Positions 38,168 to 47,653 of a stretch of 61,873 bases of DNA are shown here, piece by piece. Position numbers and translations under genes: made by a program. Below the pieces are notes generated by a model that saw only the letters and a list, made by a program, of their open reading frames with translations, was not told where the DNA came from and did no database searches. Numbering within the stretch: the stretch's first letter is position 1; every line of letters begins with the position of its first letter. The stretch comes from Paenibacillus taiwanensis DSM 18679 (lineage in GTDB: Bacteria > Bacillota > Bacilli > Paenibacillales > Paenibacillaceae), in contig NZ_AULE01000005.1 of NCBI RefSeq assembly GCF_000425125.1, forward strand, positions 1 to 61,873, in the 5' to 3' direction.

Positions 38168-39202
38168 ATGCTAGGTGGTTTTACAAAAGATTTAGGAATC
38201 GATTTGGGTACTGCAAATACATTAGTTTATGTTCGTGGAAAAGGTATCGTCGTGCGCGAGCCGTCTGTAGTGGCGATTCGTACAGATACGAAGACAATTG
38301 AAGCTGTCGGTGAATCGGCAAAGAAGATGATTGGCCGTACGCCTGGAAATATTCGTGCGATCCGTCCGATGAAGGACGGTGTAATTGCCGATTTTGATAC
38401 AACAGCAACGATGATTAAATATTTCATTCGTCAAGCGCAGAAGCAAAGATCCTTGTTTCCGCGTCATCCTAACGTAATGGTATGCGTACCGTCTGGTATT
38501 ACGGCGGTTGAGCAGCGTGCAGTTGAAGATGCAACGAAGCAAGCAGGAGCTCGTGAGGCGTATACAATTGAAGAGCCATTCGCAGCGGCAATTGGCGCGG
38601 ATCTGCCTGTGTGGGAACCGACCGGCAGCATGGTAGTTGATATCGGCGGCGGAACAACGGAAGTAGCCGTGATTTCGCTTGGCGGCATCGTGACAAGCCG
38701 CTCTGTTCGTGTGGCTGGAGATGAGATGGATGAGTCGATTATTCAATATATTAAACGTCAGTACAATCTGATGATTGGTGAGCGTACATCAGAGCAGTTA
38801 AAGATGGAGATTGGTTCAGCGTTGCCGCTGGAACAGACGGAAACGGTGGAAATTCGCGGACGTGATCTGGTAACAGGTCTGCCGAAGACGCTGTCTATTT
38901 CATCCAACGAGATTACAGATGCGCTTGCGGATACGGTAAGTTCTATCGTTGAGGCGGTTAAGGTAACATTGGAGAAATGTCCGCCTGAACTTGCAGCCGA
39001 TATTATGGATCGCGGCATTGTGTTAACGGGTGGCGGTGCTTTATTGCGTAACCTTGATAAGCTGCTAGCACGCGAGACTGGCATGCCGGTTATTGTGGCG
39101 GAGAATCCTTTGGATTGCGTAGCGATCGGGACAGGACGTGCGCTAGACAATATTCATCTTTTCAAATCCCGCAGCAGTTCGGCACTTCGTTCTAAGCGAT
39201 AG
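38168..39202 (+). CDS. mreB: Rod shape-determining protein MreB
   Basis: An actin-like ATPase that forms membrane filaments guiding lateral wall synthesis. The 344 residues contain phosphate-binding loops [13 protein letters not shown] and [22 protein letters not shown], and the adenosine loop [25 protein letters not shown] precedes the ATG. It is the first gene of mreBCD. Confidence 0.98.
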   Translation: MLGGFTKDLGIDLGTANTLVYVRGKGIVVREPSVVAIRTDTKTIEAVGESAKKMIGRTPGNIRAIRPMKDGVIADFDTTATMIKYFIRQAQKQRSLFPRHPNVMVCVPSGITAVEQRAVEDATKQAGAREAYTIEEPFAAAIGADLPVWEPTGSMVVDIGGGTTEVAVISLGGIVTSRSVRVAGDEMDESIIQYIKRQYNLMIGERTSEQLKMEIGSALPLEQTETVEIRGRDLVTGLPKTLSISSNEITDALADTVSSIVEAVKVTLEKCPPELAADIMDRGIVLTGGGALLRNLDKLLARETGMPVIVAENPLDCVAIGTGRALDNIHLFKSRSSSALRSKR

Positions 39203-39220
39203 ATCTTTAGGTGATACTAT

Positions 39221-39258
39221 ATGGTCTGCGTCAGACACGTTCCACTGACGCTGACCAT
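39221..39258 (+). other. mreB-mreC intercistronic hairpin
   Basis: ATGGTCTGCGTCAG pairs with CTGACGCTGACCAT (14 bases per arm, one T-T mismatch, 10-base loop). An apparent ATG start with AGGTGAT at 39221 is the first base of this stem. Confidence 0.7.
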
Positions 39259-39301
39259 AATCATAGAACCGGGAACGATACTGCAATACGATGAGAAGGT
39301 G

Positions 39302-40189
39302 TTGACACTGTTTAAGCTGTTAGGCAACAAGCGTTTATTTATATTAATGGCAGGACTTATTCTTTTTATTGCGATTATGGGCTTTACGCTAGGGACGCGG
39401 GGGAATGTGTCATGGCCGGAGAAGTTTGTACATGACACCGTTACCTTTGTGCAGCAGATGTTCTATAAGCCAGCGGCAGCCATATCCGGTTTTGTTGATG
39501 ATGTCTCCAACTTAAAGAAGACGTATGAAGAGAATGAACGGCTGAAGATTGCGCTAGCCCATTATACGCGGGATAAAGGTTTCTACAATGCAGTAGCCGA
39601 CAAAAACAAACGTCTGATGGAAGATCTAAAGTTTACCGAACGACAGAAGCAATCTAATCTTCCTTATGATTATCGTATCGCGCAGGTTACATCGATTAAC
39701 GTTGCAGATCCGTTTAACCAGACACTGAACATTGATTTGGGTGAGAAGGATGGAATCAAGCAGGGGCTGCCCGTGATCGCCGTTGAGGGTGTAGTAGGGA
39801 TGATTAGCCGCGTTTACGAATTTTCCTCCACTGTTCAGTTGCTTACGAATCTGGACGATTCCTCGCGCTCCATTGCAGCTACTGTACTTGGACAGGAGAA
39901 GTCATTTGGTATGATTGAATCGTACGATCATAGCACGGGGACGTTTGTAATGACACGTATTGCAGAGGGGGACCCGCTTAAAGAAGGGGATACCATCGTA
40001 TCTTCGGGTCTCGGGGGTGTATTCCCTAAAGGACTTATTCTCGGTACCGTTATTAAGCGTGAAGTAGGCGACTTTGGTCTGACATATACAGCTTCTATTA
40101 AGCCGGCTGCCACTTATCAGGACTGGCGGGAATTGTTTGTTGTTGTACCGCAAGGCACAGCAGCGGGGAATGAACAGGGGACTCCGTAA
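39302..40189 (+). CDS. mreC: Rod shape-determining protein MreC
   Basis: A bitopic scaffold linking MreB to wall enzymes. One transmembrane helix (LFILMAGLILFIAIMGFTLG) is followed by a coiled coil and beta domains (RIAQVTSINVADPFNQTLNIDLGEKDGI, GVVGMISRVYEFSSTVQLLT). The start is uncertain. The frame opens at ATG 39221, but that codon is in a strong hairpin and would add a non-family N-terminus. GAGAAGGTG at 39293-39301 points to TTG 39302 or even CTG 39308 (giving FKLLGNKRLF, where family members start). The stop overlaps the mreD start (TAATG). Confidence 0.92.
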   Translation: MTLFKLLGNKRLFILMAGLILFIAIMGFTLGTRGNVSWPEKFVHDTVTFVQQMFYKPAAAISGFVDDVSNLKKTYEENERLKIALAHYTRDKGFYNAVADKNKRLMEDLKFTERQKQSNLPYDYRIAQVTSINVADPFNQTLNIDLGEKDGIKQGLPVIAVEGVVGMISRVYEFSSTVQLLTNLDDSSRSIAATVLGQEKSFGMIESYDHSTGTFVMTRIAEGDPLKEGDTIVSSGLGGVFPKGLILGTVIKREVGDFGLTYTASIKPAATYQDWRELFVVVPQGTAAGNEQGTP

Positions 40190-40716
40190 TGAATCGTAAT
40201 TGGATGATCTTATTTATGCTGCTCCTGTTCCTTATTGAGGGTGCGTGGTTACCTTTTTTCATACCAGATGAATGGAAAGTACGCATCATTCCACAATTTG
40301 TGTTTATCATTGTGCTCTACCATGCCGTTTACAAGCATCGGCATACAGCGCTATTGATGGGTCTCGGCTTCGGCTTGCTTCAGGATATCGTTTATTATGG
40401 ACAAATGTTAGGTCCGCATACGTTTAGTATGGGATTTCTTGGGTATTTTATAGGGCTCCTGTTCACAACACGGAATACTTCTATGGTTACGATGATGGTG
40501 ATTGCGGTTATGGGCAGCTTTGCATATCAATCGATTGTGTTTGGTATTTACGCGTTGTTTAGCGTTCAACATCTCACCTTCAAATATGCTTTGATGGAGT
40601 ATATGCTGCCAAGCCTAATGATTCAACTGCTCTTTGCCTTAATCGTGTATGTTCCTATGCGCAAGTGGTTTGATTCATCACCTGTGAGCAATACTGCCGA
40701 GGAAGAAGAAGTCTAA
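40189..40716 (+). CDS. mreD: Rod shape-determining protein MreD
   Basis: A 175-residue integral membrane protein with about five helices, third gene of the mreBCD operon and part of the elongasome. The ATG overlaps the mreC stop (TAATG), which implies coupled translation. Family features such as GLGFGLLQDIVYYG are seen. A terminator follows at once. Confidence 0.92.
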   Translation: MNRNWMILFMLLLFLIEGAWLPFFIPDEWKVRIIPQFVFIIVLYHAVYKHRHTALLMGLGFGLLQDIVYYGQMLGPHTFSMGFLGYFIGLLFTTRNTSMVTMMVIAVMGSFAYQSIVFGIYALFSVQHLTFKYALMEYMLPSLMIQLLFALIVYVPMRKWFDSSPVSNTAEEEEV

Positions 40717-40717
40717 G

Positions 40718-40757
40718 AGCCGTATCGGAGCATTTTTCCGGACGGCTTCTCTCTTTT
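40718..40757 (+). terminator. Terminator of mreBCD
   Basis: AGCCGT-AT-CGGA pairs with TCCG-G-ACGGCT, followed after a few bases by CTCTTTTTT. Confidence 0.8.
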
Positions 40758-40834
40758 TTCTTCCTTGTTTTGTGAAGTTGTGCAGGAACTTGTCTCATTC
40801 GTAACGAAAAAGATAACGTTGGGAGGGACGAACG

Positions 40835-41491
40835 ATGACGGCCAAGTCACTGGTGACGATTAAAGGTGTCAAAGACGGTCTCGTGTTCCTGCTTGACGAT
40901 CAAAGTGATTTTGATAACTTGCTGCGTGATTTGCGCGACAAGCTTGAGCATACACCTCATTTTTTTAATGGACCAATTGTGTATGTCGATGTCAAGTTGG
41001 GGGCTCGCTCTGTAAATGACGAGCAAAAGACTGAAATATTAGATGTGTTAAGACAAAGAGGGAACTTGCTCATTCGCTCTCTGCAATCGGATGATGAATC
41101 GAAGCAGCAGGAGACAGGCTATCAGATTCATACGATAACGGGAATGATTCGGTCTGGCCAGGTGTTACGTTATGAAGGAAACTTGTTGTTCCTAGGTGAC
41201 GTGAATCCAGGCGGAATGATTGTGAGCACAGGGGACATCGTCGTATGCGGCGCATTGCGGGGGACAGCCCACGCAGGTGTTGACGGTGAAGTTAACGCAG
41301 TTATCGTTGCTTCCTTATTCGCACCTACGCAATTGCGTATCGCGGATGTAATCAGCAGGCCGCCCGATGAATGGGGTATAGCACAGACCCATATGGAATA
41401 TGCCTATGTTCATAACGGACAGATGCAGATTGATAAAGTATCACATCTTCATCGCATTCGACAGGACCTCAAAATGTTCAAAGGAGTGTAG
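40835..41491 (+). CDS. minC: Septum site-determining protein MinC
   Basis: MinC blocks FtsZ assembly away from midcell. The 218 residues contain an N-terminal FtsZ-inhibiting domain (about 1-105) and a C-terminal beta-helix domain that binds MinD (GDVNPGGMIVSTGDIVVCGALRG split over 125-150). GGGAGGGACG precedes the ATG. minD follows after four bases, forming a minCD operon as in B. subtilis. Confidence 0.96.
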   Translation: MTAKSLVTIKGVKDGLVFLLDDQSDFDNLLRDLRDKLEHTPHFFNGPIVYVDVKLGARSVNDEQKTEILDVLRQRGNLLIRSLQSDDESKQQETGYQIHTITGMIRSGQVLRYEGNLLFLGDVNPGGMIVSTGDIVVCGALRGTAHAGVDGEVNAVIVASLFAPTQLRIADVISRPPDEWGIAQTHMEYAYVHNGQMQIDKVSHLHRIRQDLKMFKGV

Positions 41492-41495
41492 GATC

Positions 41496-42290
41496 ATGGG
41501 AGAGGCAATTGTCGTTACTTCGGGTAAAGGCGGCGTTGGCAAGACCACAACGTCAGCGAATCTAGGCACAGCGCTTGCTTTGCTCGGCAAAAAAGTGTGT
41601 ATGGTCGATACGGATATCGGACTCCGTAATCTGGATGTAGTCATGGGGCTTGAGAACCGGATCATTTACGATATTTGTGATGTGGCAGATGGCCGCTGTC
41701 GCTTGAATCAGGCTTTAGTCAAGGACAAGCGGTTTGATGAACTGTATATGCTGCCAGCGGCACAGACCAAGGATAAACTTGCGGTCTCGCCTGAACAGGT
41801 AAAGGATATTGTGTTGGAGCTCAAGAAAGAGTTTGAATATATTATTATCGATTGCCCGGCAGGTATTGAGCAGGGCTTCAAAAATGCCATTGCTGGTGCA
41901 GATCATGCAATTGTGGTGACTACGCCGGAAAATGCGGCTGTACGTGATGCAGACCGGATTGTCGGCCTGCTGGAAAGTGCCAATCTGTCCTCACCAAAGC
42001 TAGTTGTAAACCGTATCCGGCCTAATATGGTAAAAAGCGGTGACATGCTGGATATCGATGATATTTTGCAGGTGCTTAATATCGATTTGATCGGTATCGT
42101 TCCGGACGATGAATTTGTCATCAAGGCTGCTAATTCAGGTGAGCCCACGGTCATGAATCCAGATTCAAAGGCTGCAATCGCTTATCGCAACATTGCGCGT
42201 CGAATTTTGGGGGATACGGTCCCACTCATGCCGCTTCATCAGAAAAAAGGGATGATGACCAAGATGAAGAAGTTTTTTGGAATGGGATGA
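41496..42290 (+). CDS. minD: Septum site-determining protein MinD
   Basis: A membrane-associated ATPase that recruits MinC. The 264 residues contain the deviant Walker A GKGGVGKT at 10-17, VDTDIGLRNLDVVMG, DCPAGIEQGF, and a C-terminal amphipathic membrane-targeting helix (MTKMKKFFGMG). ATG 41496 follows AAAGGAGTGTAGG; the frame extends back into minC but without a signal. Confidence 0.98.
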   Translation: MGEAIVVTSGKGGVGKTTTSANLGTALALLGKKVCMVDTDIGLRNLDVVMGLENRIIYDICDVADGRCRLNQALVKDKRFDELYMLPAAQTKDKLAVSPEQVKDIVLELKKEFEYIIIDCPAGIEQGFKNAIAGADHAIVVTTPENAAVRDADRIVGLLESANLSSPKLVVNRIRPNMVKSGDMLDIDDILQVLNIDLIGIVPDDEFVIKAANSGEPTVMNPDSKAAIAYRNIARRILGDTVPLMPLHQKKGMMTKMKKFFGMG

Positions 42291-42297
42291 TTAAACG

Positions 42298-43446
42298 TTG
42301 CTGAACAAGATTAAGCGAATTGACTGGGTAATTGTCGGGATATTGATTTGTTTTGCGGTGTTCAGTCCGCTCGTTATTCATAGTGCCACTCATGGTGATC
42401 CGAATTTCCAAGGATTGGCTTTTAAGACGGTGATCCTTTATGGGATTGGCATCGTTGTCATGTTTGCTGTATCGATATTCGACTACAGATTGCTGCTTAA
42501 GTCATGGCCTATTACGATGGGGATTACGATCCTGCTCCTGATCGGTTTATTTTTTGCGGGATCAACATTAAATAATGCTTCGGGCTGGTATCAGCTAGGA
42601 ATGTTGTCATTCCAACCCGCAGAGCTGGCCAAGATTACGCTAATATTAGCATTGGCGCAATTACTTGGAAGAAGAGGCGGTGACCCGCTATCTTTTACGA
42701 GGGATTTACTTCCGATTATCGGTGTAACATTGGTGCCTTTTGCGCTTGTTGTTGTTCAGCCTGACTTGGGAAATGCTGTAATCTATATCGTCATTTTGAT
42801 TGGGATGTTGTGGATCGGTGGCGTTAAATATCGGCATGTGCTGATTGCGGCAGTATTAGCTGTTGTGATGTTGGTTGGTATTTTCTTTGCGTTTAAGGAT
42901 TTCAACGACACGACTCGTTATTTCTTTAAAGAAGTTCTTAAGCATGAACAATGGTTTATACGAATCGATACGCTAATTAATCCGCAAGATGCAACTAAGG
43001 ATGCGAAACACCAATCGGAATATGCCATGATCGCGATCGGTTCCGGAGGGTTGACGGGTGACGGCTACATGCAAGGGGAATTAAAGCGGAGAAGCTTCGT
43101 GCCTTATACGTATTCAGATGCCATTTTTGTCGTTATCGGCGAGGAATTTGGATTCCAGGGCGCATCGATTTTGCTGCTGCTATACTTTTTGCTTGTATAC
43201 AGGATGATTTTAATCGCCTTTCAGTGTTATGACCTGCGCGGGTCATATATGATTATCGGAATCGTATCCATGTTTGTGTTTCAAATATTTGAAAACATTG
43301 GAATGATGATCGGTATTATGCCTGTGACAGGAATTACACTGCCATTTATCAGTTACGGGGGAACGTCTCTAGTACTGAATCTGGCCTGTATCGGCATGGT
43401 TATGAGTATTCGCATCTATCAAGAGAAATATCAATTGGATACGTAG
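42298..43446 (+). CDS. SEDS-family peptidoglycan polymerase, RodA-like
   Basis: The 382 residues have about ten transmembrane helices and SEDS signatures: LSFQPAELAKITLILALA, FVVIGEEFGFQGA and the C-terminal GIMPVTGITLPFISYGGTS. It starts at TTG, seven bases after minD. SEDS proteins include RodA (elongation), FtsW (division) and SpoVE. Sitting right after mreBCD-minCD it is most likely RodA, but SpoVE/FtsW cannot be excluded by eye. In B. subtilis no SEDS gene lies here. Confidence 0.88.
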   Translation: MLNKIKRIDWVIVGILICFAVFSPLVIHSATHGDPNFQGLAFKTVILYGIGIVVMFAVSIFDYRLLLKSWPITMGITILLLIGLFFAGSTLNNASGWYQLGMLSFQPAELAKITLILALAQLLGRRGGDPLSFTRDLLPIIGVTLVPFALVVVQPDLGNAVIYIVILIGMLWIGGVKYRHVLIAAVLAVVMLVGIFFAFKDFNDTTRYFFKEVLKHEQWFIRIDTLINPQDATKDAKHQSEYAMIAIGSGGLTGDGYMQGELKRRSFVPYTYSDAIFVVIGEEFGFQGASILLLLYFLLVYRMILIAFQCYDLRGSYMIIGIVSMFVFQIFENIGMMIGIMPVTGITLPFISYGGTSLVLNLACIGMVMSIRIYQEKYQLDT

Positions 43447-43568
43447 AAGCGGCTGTAATGCCTCTTCCTTACAGAAGACACTTCGTGCTCACACTGCTTG
43501 CAGCAGATAGCCGGAGTGTTATTTTGTTTGTGCAGCTATTTGCTTTTGGCTGCCATTGTTGATCGTGT

Positions 43569-43597
43569 TCATAACTCCCTTCAGCTTGTCATACATA
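43569..43597 (+). promoter_or_regulatory. Possible sigma-E promoter of spoIVFAB
   Basis: TCATAA, 15 bp, then CATACATA resembles the sigma-E consensus, and the B. subtilis spoIVF operon is sigma-E dependent. Confidence 0.45.
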
Positions 43598-43640
43598 TAG
43601 CTACAAGAAGCATGAGGACAAGGGCAGGGGGAGAGATAAC

Positions 43641-44558
43641 ATGAAAGCAGATATACGCAAACGCAGACAAGAACGAATTCGTCAGTTAACTTCAGGAGAT
43701 GCTGAAGCCCCAGAAGTAGTTCGGGGGCGTCCCCATGCATCCCCTGTGCCAACTAAACAGATGGAGTCTGCTGAATTATTCCCACAAACTCTCAGACCGT
43801 CGATAGATGGGGTGCCTGTTACTACGACAAATGCGAATACACTTGGCAATTATGAAGAGGATCCTGAAGAGGCTTGGAGATCATCAAGGCAGCAATGGGG
43901 AGAACGCTACGGTTGGTATGAAAAGACGGCTCCTCCGACTCGCGGCCGTTTCGTTCGTTCTGTGCGGCTGCAACTGACGGGGGCAGTGCTGCTGTGTGTA
44001 TGCGCAGCTGCTATATTACGTATTTCTTCCCCATGGACGGAGTCGGCGAGTGTATGGTTGAAAAGCGCGCTCACTCAAGACATGAATATGGCACCAATTG
44101 CCGCATGGTATGAAGCAACTTTTGGAGGGTCACCAGCGTTTATTCCTATATGGAACAACCAAGGTGAACTAACACAGGAGATGCATGCCAAGCATCAGCT
44201 TGATCGTCCGTTAGAAGGAACGGTAGTGCAGCCTTTTGCCTTGAATCTCAAAGGAATCGAACTTGCATCCAAAACAAGCGATACTAGTGTCCACGCAGCC
44301 GCTACAGGCAAAGTCATGGACATTATACGCGACCCTGAAGCAGGCACAACTGTGCTTATTCAGCACACGGACGGTTATATGTCGATATATGGACGACTAG
44401 AGGTGTCCCATGTCAACGTAGACGATTGGCTAGAATCAGGTGAGGTGATTGGCTCGATCGGAAACAGCTCCTCTCCGGATCGACCGGCAACGCTGTTCTT
44501 TGCGATTAAGAAGAATGGTCAATATGTGGACCCTGCGGATGTGATCGACATTGATTAG
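43641..44558 (+). CDS. spoIVFA: SpoIVFA-like protein with M23/LytM-type domain
   Basis: The 305 residues comprise a charged cytoplasmic region (about 1-105), one transmembrane helix (about 109-128), and a C-terminal LytM-fold domain (LEGTVVQPFALNLKGIEL..., VLIQHTDGYMSIYGRL). The metal ligands of active M23 peptidases are only partly present (IQHTDGY but no clear HxxxD), so it is probably non-catalytic. In B. subtilis SpoIVFA anchors and inhibits the intramembrane protease SpoIVFB, whose gene follows and overlaps here. GGGGGAGAGATAAC precedes the ATG. Confidence 0.9.
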   Translation: MKADIRKRRQERIRQLTSGDAEAPEVVRGRPHASPVPTKQMESAELFPQTLRPSIDGVPVTTTNANTLGNYEEDPEEAWRSSRQQWGERYGWYEKTAPPTRGRFVRSVRLQLTGAVLLCVCAAAILRISSPWTESASVWLKSALTQDMNMAPIAAWYEATFGGSPAFIPIWNNQGELTQEMHAKHQLDRPLEGTVVQPFALNLKGIELASKTSDTSVHAAATGKVMDIIRDPEAGTTVLIQHTDGYMSIYGRLEVSHVNVDDWLESGEVIGSIGNSSSPDRPATLFFAIKKNGQYVDPADVIDID

Positions 44559-45411
44559 ATGGGCAGGCACAACTTATTCTGTACATCCATTATTTGTCCT
44601 GTTGCTTGCTCTTTCTGCAATTACTGGACACATTTTGGAACTGATCACATTGTTTTCTATCGTACTCATTCACGAAATGGGACATGTAGTTACAGCTAAA
44701 TGTCTAGGCTGGACCATTGATGACGTGAAACTGCTGCCATTTGGCGGTGTGGCGGAAACAAAGGATGGCGCCATTGCACCTGCTTGGCAGGAATGTCTGG
44801 TTGCAATTGCAGGACCTTTGCAAAACGGTTTTATGATCGCGATCGCTTATGGCTGTTATACGGTGGGCTGGTGGGATGAGACGTGGACTTCATATTTTAT
44901 TCAGGCGAATACTCTTATCGGTTTATTTAATTTGCTGCCTATTCTTCCGCTGGATGGAGGAAGGATCGTACAAGCGGCCTGCGGCAGGTGGATCAGCTAC
45001 TATCGATCACTTGTAGTTGGAGCATGGACGAGTATAGTCAGCAGTGTGCTGCTGGGCATATATGCTCTTGTACCGTTAGCAACAGGTAAAGCGCTTAACT
45101 TGAACGTGCTTGTATTGGCTCTATTTTTATTATGGACAAATTGGGTGGATCGTCGTCATATTCATTACCGATTTATTCGGTTTTTAATGAACAGGCCCTT
45201 TCGGTTACGAGAATGGGAACGGCGTATTTGCATGGCTCAACCTATTATTGCAGATGGAAAGCGGCCGCTGTCACGTGTGTTAAAGTTGTTGCGTCGGGAT
45301 ATGTATCATCTTGTATACGTGATGGGAAATAACGGTGTAATTCAGCGCGTAATTCCGGAGCAACAAGTAATAGATAGTTACTTTGACCAACATAAGAAAG
45401 ATGCGGGATGA
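44551..45411 (+). CDS. spoIVFB: SpoIVFB intramembrane metalloprotease (site-2 protease family)
   Basis: It processes pro-sigma-K in the outer forespore membrane. The 286 residues include several transmembrane helices, the zinc motif HEMGH at 42-46 and the third ligand region NLLPILPLDGGR. It starts at TTG 44551, overlapping the last eight bases of spoIVFA in another frame, so translation is probably coupled. The C-terminal approximately 80 residues form a cytoplasmic CBS-like regulatory region. Confidence 0.94.
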   Translation: MIRWAGTTYSVHPLFVLLLALSAITGHILELITLFSIVLIHEMGHVVTAKCLGWTIDDVKLLPFGGVAETKDGAIAPAWQECLVAIAGPLQNGFMIAIAYGCYTVGWWDETWTSYFIQANTLIGLFNLLPILPLDGGRIVQAACGRWISYYRSLVVGAWTSIVSSVLLGIYALVPLATGKALNLNVLVLALFLLWTNWVDRRHIHYRFIRFLMNRPFRLREWERRICMAQPIIADGKRPLSRVLKLLRRDMYHLVYVMGNNGVIQRVIPEQQVIDSYFDQHKKDAG

Positions 45412-45513
45412 TCGGGAACTGGCAGTGTTATTCAAGCAAAGCGTTTCATCATTTATTTTATAGACGAACTTGGGTCGTTCCATAAACCGACATGTCCAAC
45501 GCTTCCTTCTTCA

Positions 45514-45522
45514 TGTTACAAT
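45514..45522 (+). promoter_or_regulatory. Extended -10 promoter of rng
   Basis: TGT-TACAAT is an extended -10, about 30 bases before the rng ATG; no good -35 is seen. Confidence 0.4.
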
Positions 45523-45554
45523 GGGAGATGACGCGCTTGAGTAGAGGTGATGCC

Positions 45555-46802
45555 ATGAAACAAATAATCGTTCATTGTGAGGAACGAGTGACGCAAATGG
45601 CGTTGTTAGAGCAAGGACGACTGAGAGAATTTGCAGTTGAACGCGCCGCGGGAACTATGATCGTCGGCAGCTTTTACAAAGGTCGCGTTGTGAATGTGCT
45701 TCCAGGCATGCAAGCAGCATTTGTGGATATCGGACAAAAGAAGAACGCATTCTTATACGTAGACGATTGCTTGCATCCTCATTTAGAGAAGCAGCCTAAA
45801 CAAAAACCTCCGATTACAAGTTTACTTCGTGTTGGGCAAGAACTCATCGTACAAGTGATGAAGGAACCCCTTGGCGGCAAAGGTGCCAGAGTGACGACGC
45901 ACTATTCTTTGCCGGGCCGTTTCGTCGTGTATATGCCGAGTGCGGACTATGTTGGTGTATCCAAGAAGATTGAGCAAGATTCAGAACGGAATCGATTAAA
46001 GCATCTTGGTGATGCGCTTCGCAAAGACGAAGAAGGTATTATTATACGTACAGTAGCTCAAGGGGAAAGTGCTGAAACATTGGAAACGGATATTCAGTCT
46101 TTACGTGAGCAGTGGAGCCGGATACAAGCCGGGGCACTCCATGCTGATGTGCCATCGTTATTGCACCATGACTTAAATATGGTAGAGCGTCTAATACGGG
46201 ATACGTTTTCGCATGATGTAGATGAACTGTTAATTGATGACGAACAGCAGGCGAAACAAGTTATATCTTATGTTCGTACATTTGATGCAGGACTAGGCGA
46301 ACGTGTTCGAGTATACCGTGAACGGGAACCGATTTTCAAAAGATATCGTGTTGCTGAGCAGTTAGACCGTGCTTTTATGCGCAAAATCTGGCTGCATAGT
46401 GGAGGATATCTCGTTTGGGATCACACCGAGGCGCTAACCGTCGTAGACGTAAACACAGGCAAATATACAGGGACGAGCCATTTAGAGGAAACGGTGTATT
46501 TAACTAATATGGAAGCGGCTGAAGAAATTGCGCGTCTTATCCGTTTGAGAGACGTCGGGGGCATTATTATTGTTGATTTTATTGACATGGAATCTGAAGA
46601 GCATCGTCAGCAGGTCGTGCAGCAACTTGAGCAGACGATGAAGAAAGATCGTACCAAATGCCTCGTTGTAGGTTGGACTAAGCTTGGTTTGTTAGAGCTT
46701 ACAAGGAAGAAAGTGCGTGATCATGTCATGAATCGCCTGTACACAAGTTGTCCAACCTGTGAAGGGACGGGCAAGAAGCAAGCATCACTTCCGCCTCTGT
46801 AA
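45555..46802 (+). CDS. rng: Ribonuclease E/G family endoribonuclease
   Basis: The 415 residues contain an S1-type RNA-binding domain early on (GSFYKGRVVNVLPGMQAAFVDIG), the catalytic magnesium site VVDVNTGK with DFIDM downstream, and the Zn-link cysteines in SCPTCEGTG near the C-terminus. The length fits RNase G rather than full RNase E. B. subtilis lacks this family, so its presence upstream of rplU is a Paenibacillus-type feature. ATG 45555 follows AGAGGTGATGCC; the frame extends 21 codons further without a signal. Confidence 0.95.
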   Translation: MKQIIVHCEERVTQMALLEQGRLREFAVERAAGTMIVGSFYKGRVVNVLPGMQAAFVDIGQKKNAFLYVDDCLHPHLEKQPKQKPPITSLLRVGQELIVQVMKEPLGGKGARVTTHYSLPGRFVVYMPSADYVGVSKKIEQDSERNRLKHLGDALRKDEEGIIIRTVAQGESAETLETDIQSLREQWSRIQAGALHADVPSLLHHDLNMVERLIRDTFSHDVDELLIDDEQQAKQVISYVRTFDAGLGERVRVYREREPIFKRYRVAEQLDRAFMRKIWLHSGGYLVWDHTEALTVVDVNTGKYTGTSHLEETVYLTNMEAAEEIARLIRLRDVGGIIIVDFIDMESEEHRQQVVQQLEQTMKKDRTKCLVVGWTKLGLLELTRKKVRDHVMNRLYTSCPTCEGTGKKQASLPPL

Positions 46803-46818
46803 TTGAGAAATTATTATA

Positions 46819-46847
46819 TTGATTTCCGTTGGAAGGTATGTTAGAAT
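46819..46847 (+). promoter_or_regulatory. Sigma-A promoter of rplU-ysxB-rpmA
   Basis: TTGATT and TAGAAT are separated by 17 bp. Confidence 0.65.
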
Positions 46848-46849
46848 CA

Positions 46850-46977
46850 TCAGGTATGTGTCTAGTATTCGTTGCTGCACACATGCTGTAACCGCTCGGA
46901 ACGGGTACATAAGTATAGCGGCTTTAGCCGTTATCACCTGATTAGGCGAGTCTGAGACATGAGGAGGTGCAACACAA
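46850..46977 (+). ncRNA. L21 ribosomal-protein leader
   Basis: The 5' UTR of rplU contains AGCGGCTTTAGCCGTT-type and ACCGCTCGGAACGGGT-type stems and a TCAGGT...ACCTGA closing helix (46851-46856 with 46937-46942). Position and shape fit the L21 leader family of Firmicutes, which lets L21 autoregulate its operon. Confidence 0.7.
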
Positions 46978-47289
46978 ATGTACGCAATTATCGAAACAGG
47001 TGGCAAGCAGTACAAAGTTCAACAAGGCGATGTATTATACATCGAGAAGTTGGATACTGCTGAAGGCGAGAACGTAACATTCGACCGTGTATTGGCAGTG
47101 TCCAAAGACGGAGGTCTCGTTACTGGCGCTCCAGTGGTAGAAGGTGCAGCTGTTACGGCGAAAGTTGAAAAGCATGGAAAAGGCGCGAAAATTATCGTGT
47201 ACAAGTACAAAGCTAAAAAGAACTACCGTCGTAAGCAAGGCCATCGTCAACCTTACACAAAAGTGACAATCGAGAGCATCAAAGCATAA
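46978..47289 (+). CDS. rplU: 50S ribosomal protein L21
   Basis: The 103 residues begin [15 protein letters not shown] and end with the basic family motif [27 protein letters not shown] precedes the ATG. It is the first gene of the conserved rplU-ysxB-rpmA operon. Confidence 0.98.
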   Translation: MYAIIETGGKQYKVQQGDVLYIEKLDTAEGENVTFDRVLAVSKDGGLVTGAPVVEGAAVTAKVEKHGKGAKIIVYKYKAKKNYRRKQGHRQPYTKVTIESIKA

Positions 47290-47300
47290 GAGGTGCGGGT

Positions 47301-47630
47301 ATGATACGCGTATCTATACGACGTAAGTCGGACGGGATAATCGACAGCTTTAAGACTTGGGGCCATGCGAATTTTGCTCCTCACGGAGAGGATATCGTAT
47401 GTGCTGGAGTATCAGCTGTGACGGTAGGTACCGTTAATGCTATTGAAGCACTGACAGGTATTAAGCTGAAGTGCAAGATGAAGGACGGCTTTCTCAGTGG
47501 GCAAGTACCCGAAGTTAAAGATGTTCGGAAATCGGAGCAAGTTCAGCTGCTGTTGGAATCGATGATCATTAGTTTGAACACAATTGAAGATTCATACGGA
47601 ACGTATCTTCAAATACAAGATTTGCAATGA
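47301..47630 (+). CDS. ysxB: Ribosomal-processing cysteine protease Prp
   Basis: The 109 residues carry the His22 (WGHANFAP) and Cys34 (DIVCAGVSA) catalytic pair of Prp. It trims the N-terminal extension of L27, and the L27 encoded next door has the matching cleavage sequence. Its stop overlaps by a few bases a possible upstream in-frame ATG of rpmA. Confidence 0.96.
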   Translation: MIRVSIRRKSDGIIDSFKTWGHANFAPHGEDIVCAGVSAVTVGTVNAIEALTGIKLKCKMKDGFLSGQVPEVKDVRKSEQVQLLLESMIISLNTIEDSYGTYLQIQDLQ

Positions 47631-47653
47631 ACAAGGAAAAGGAGGTTGACATC

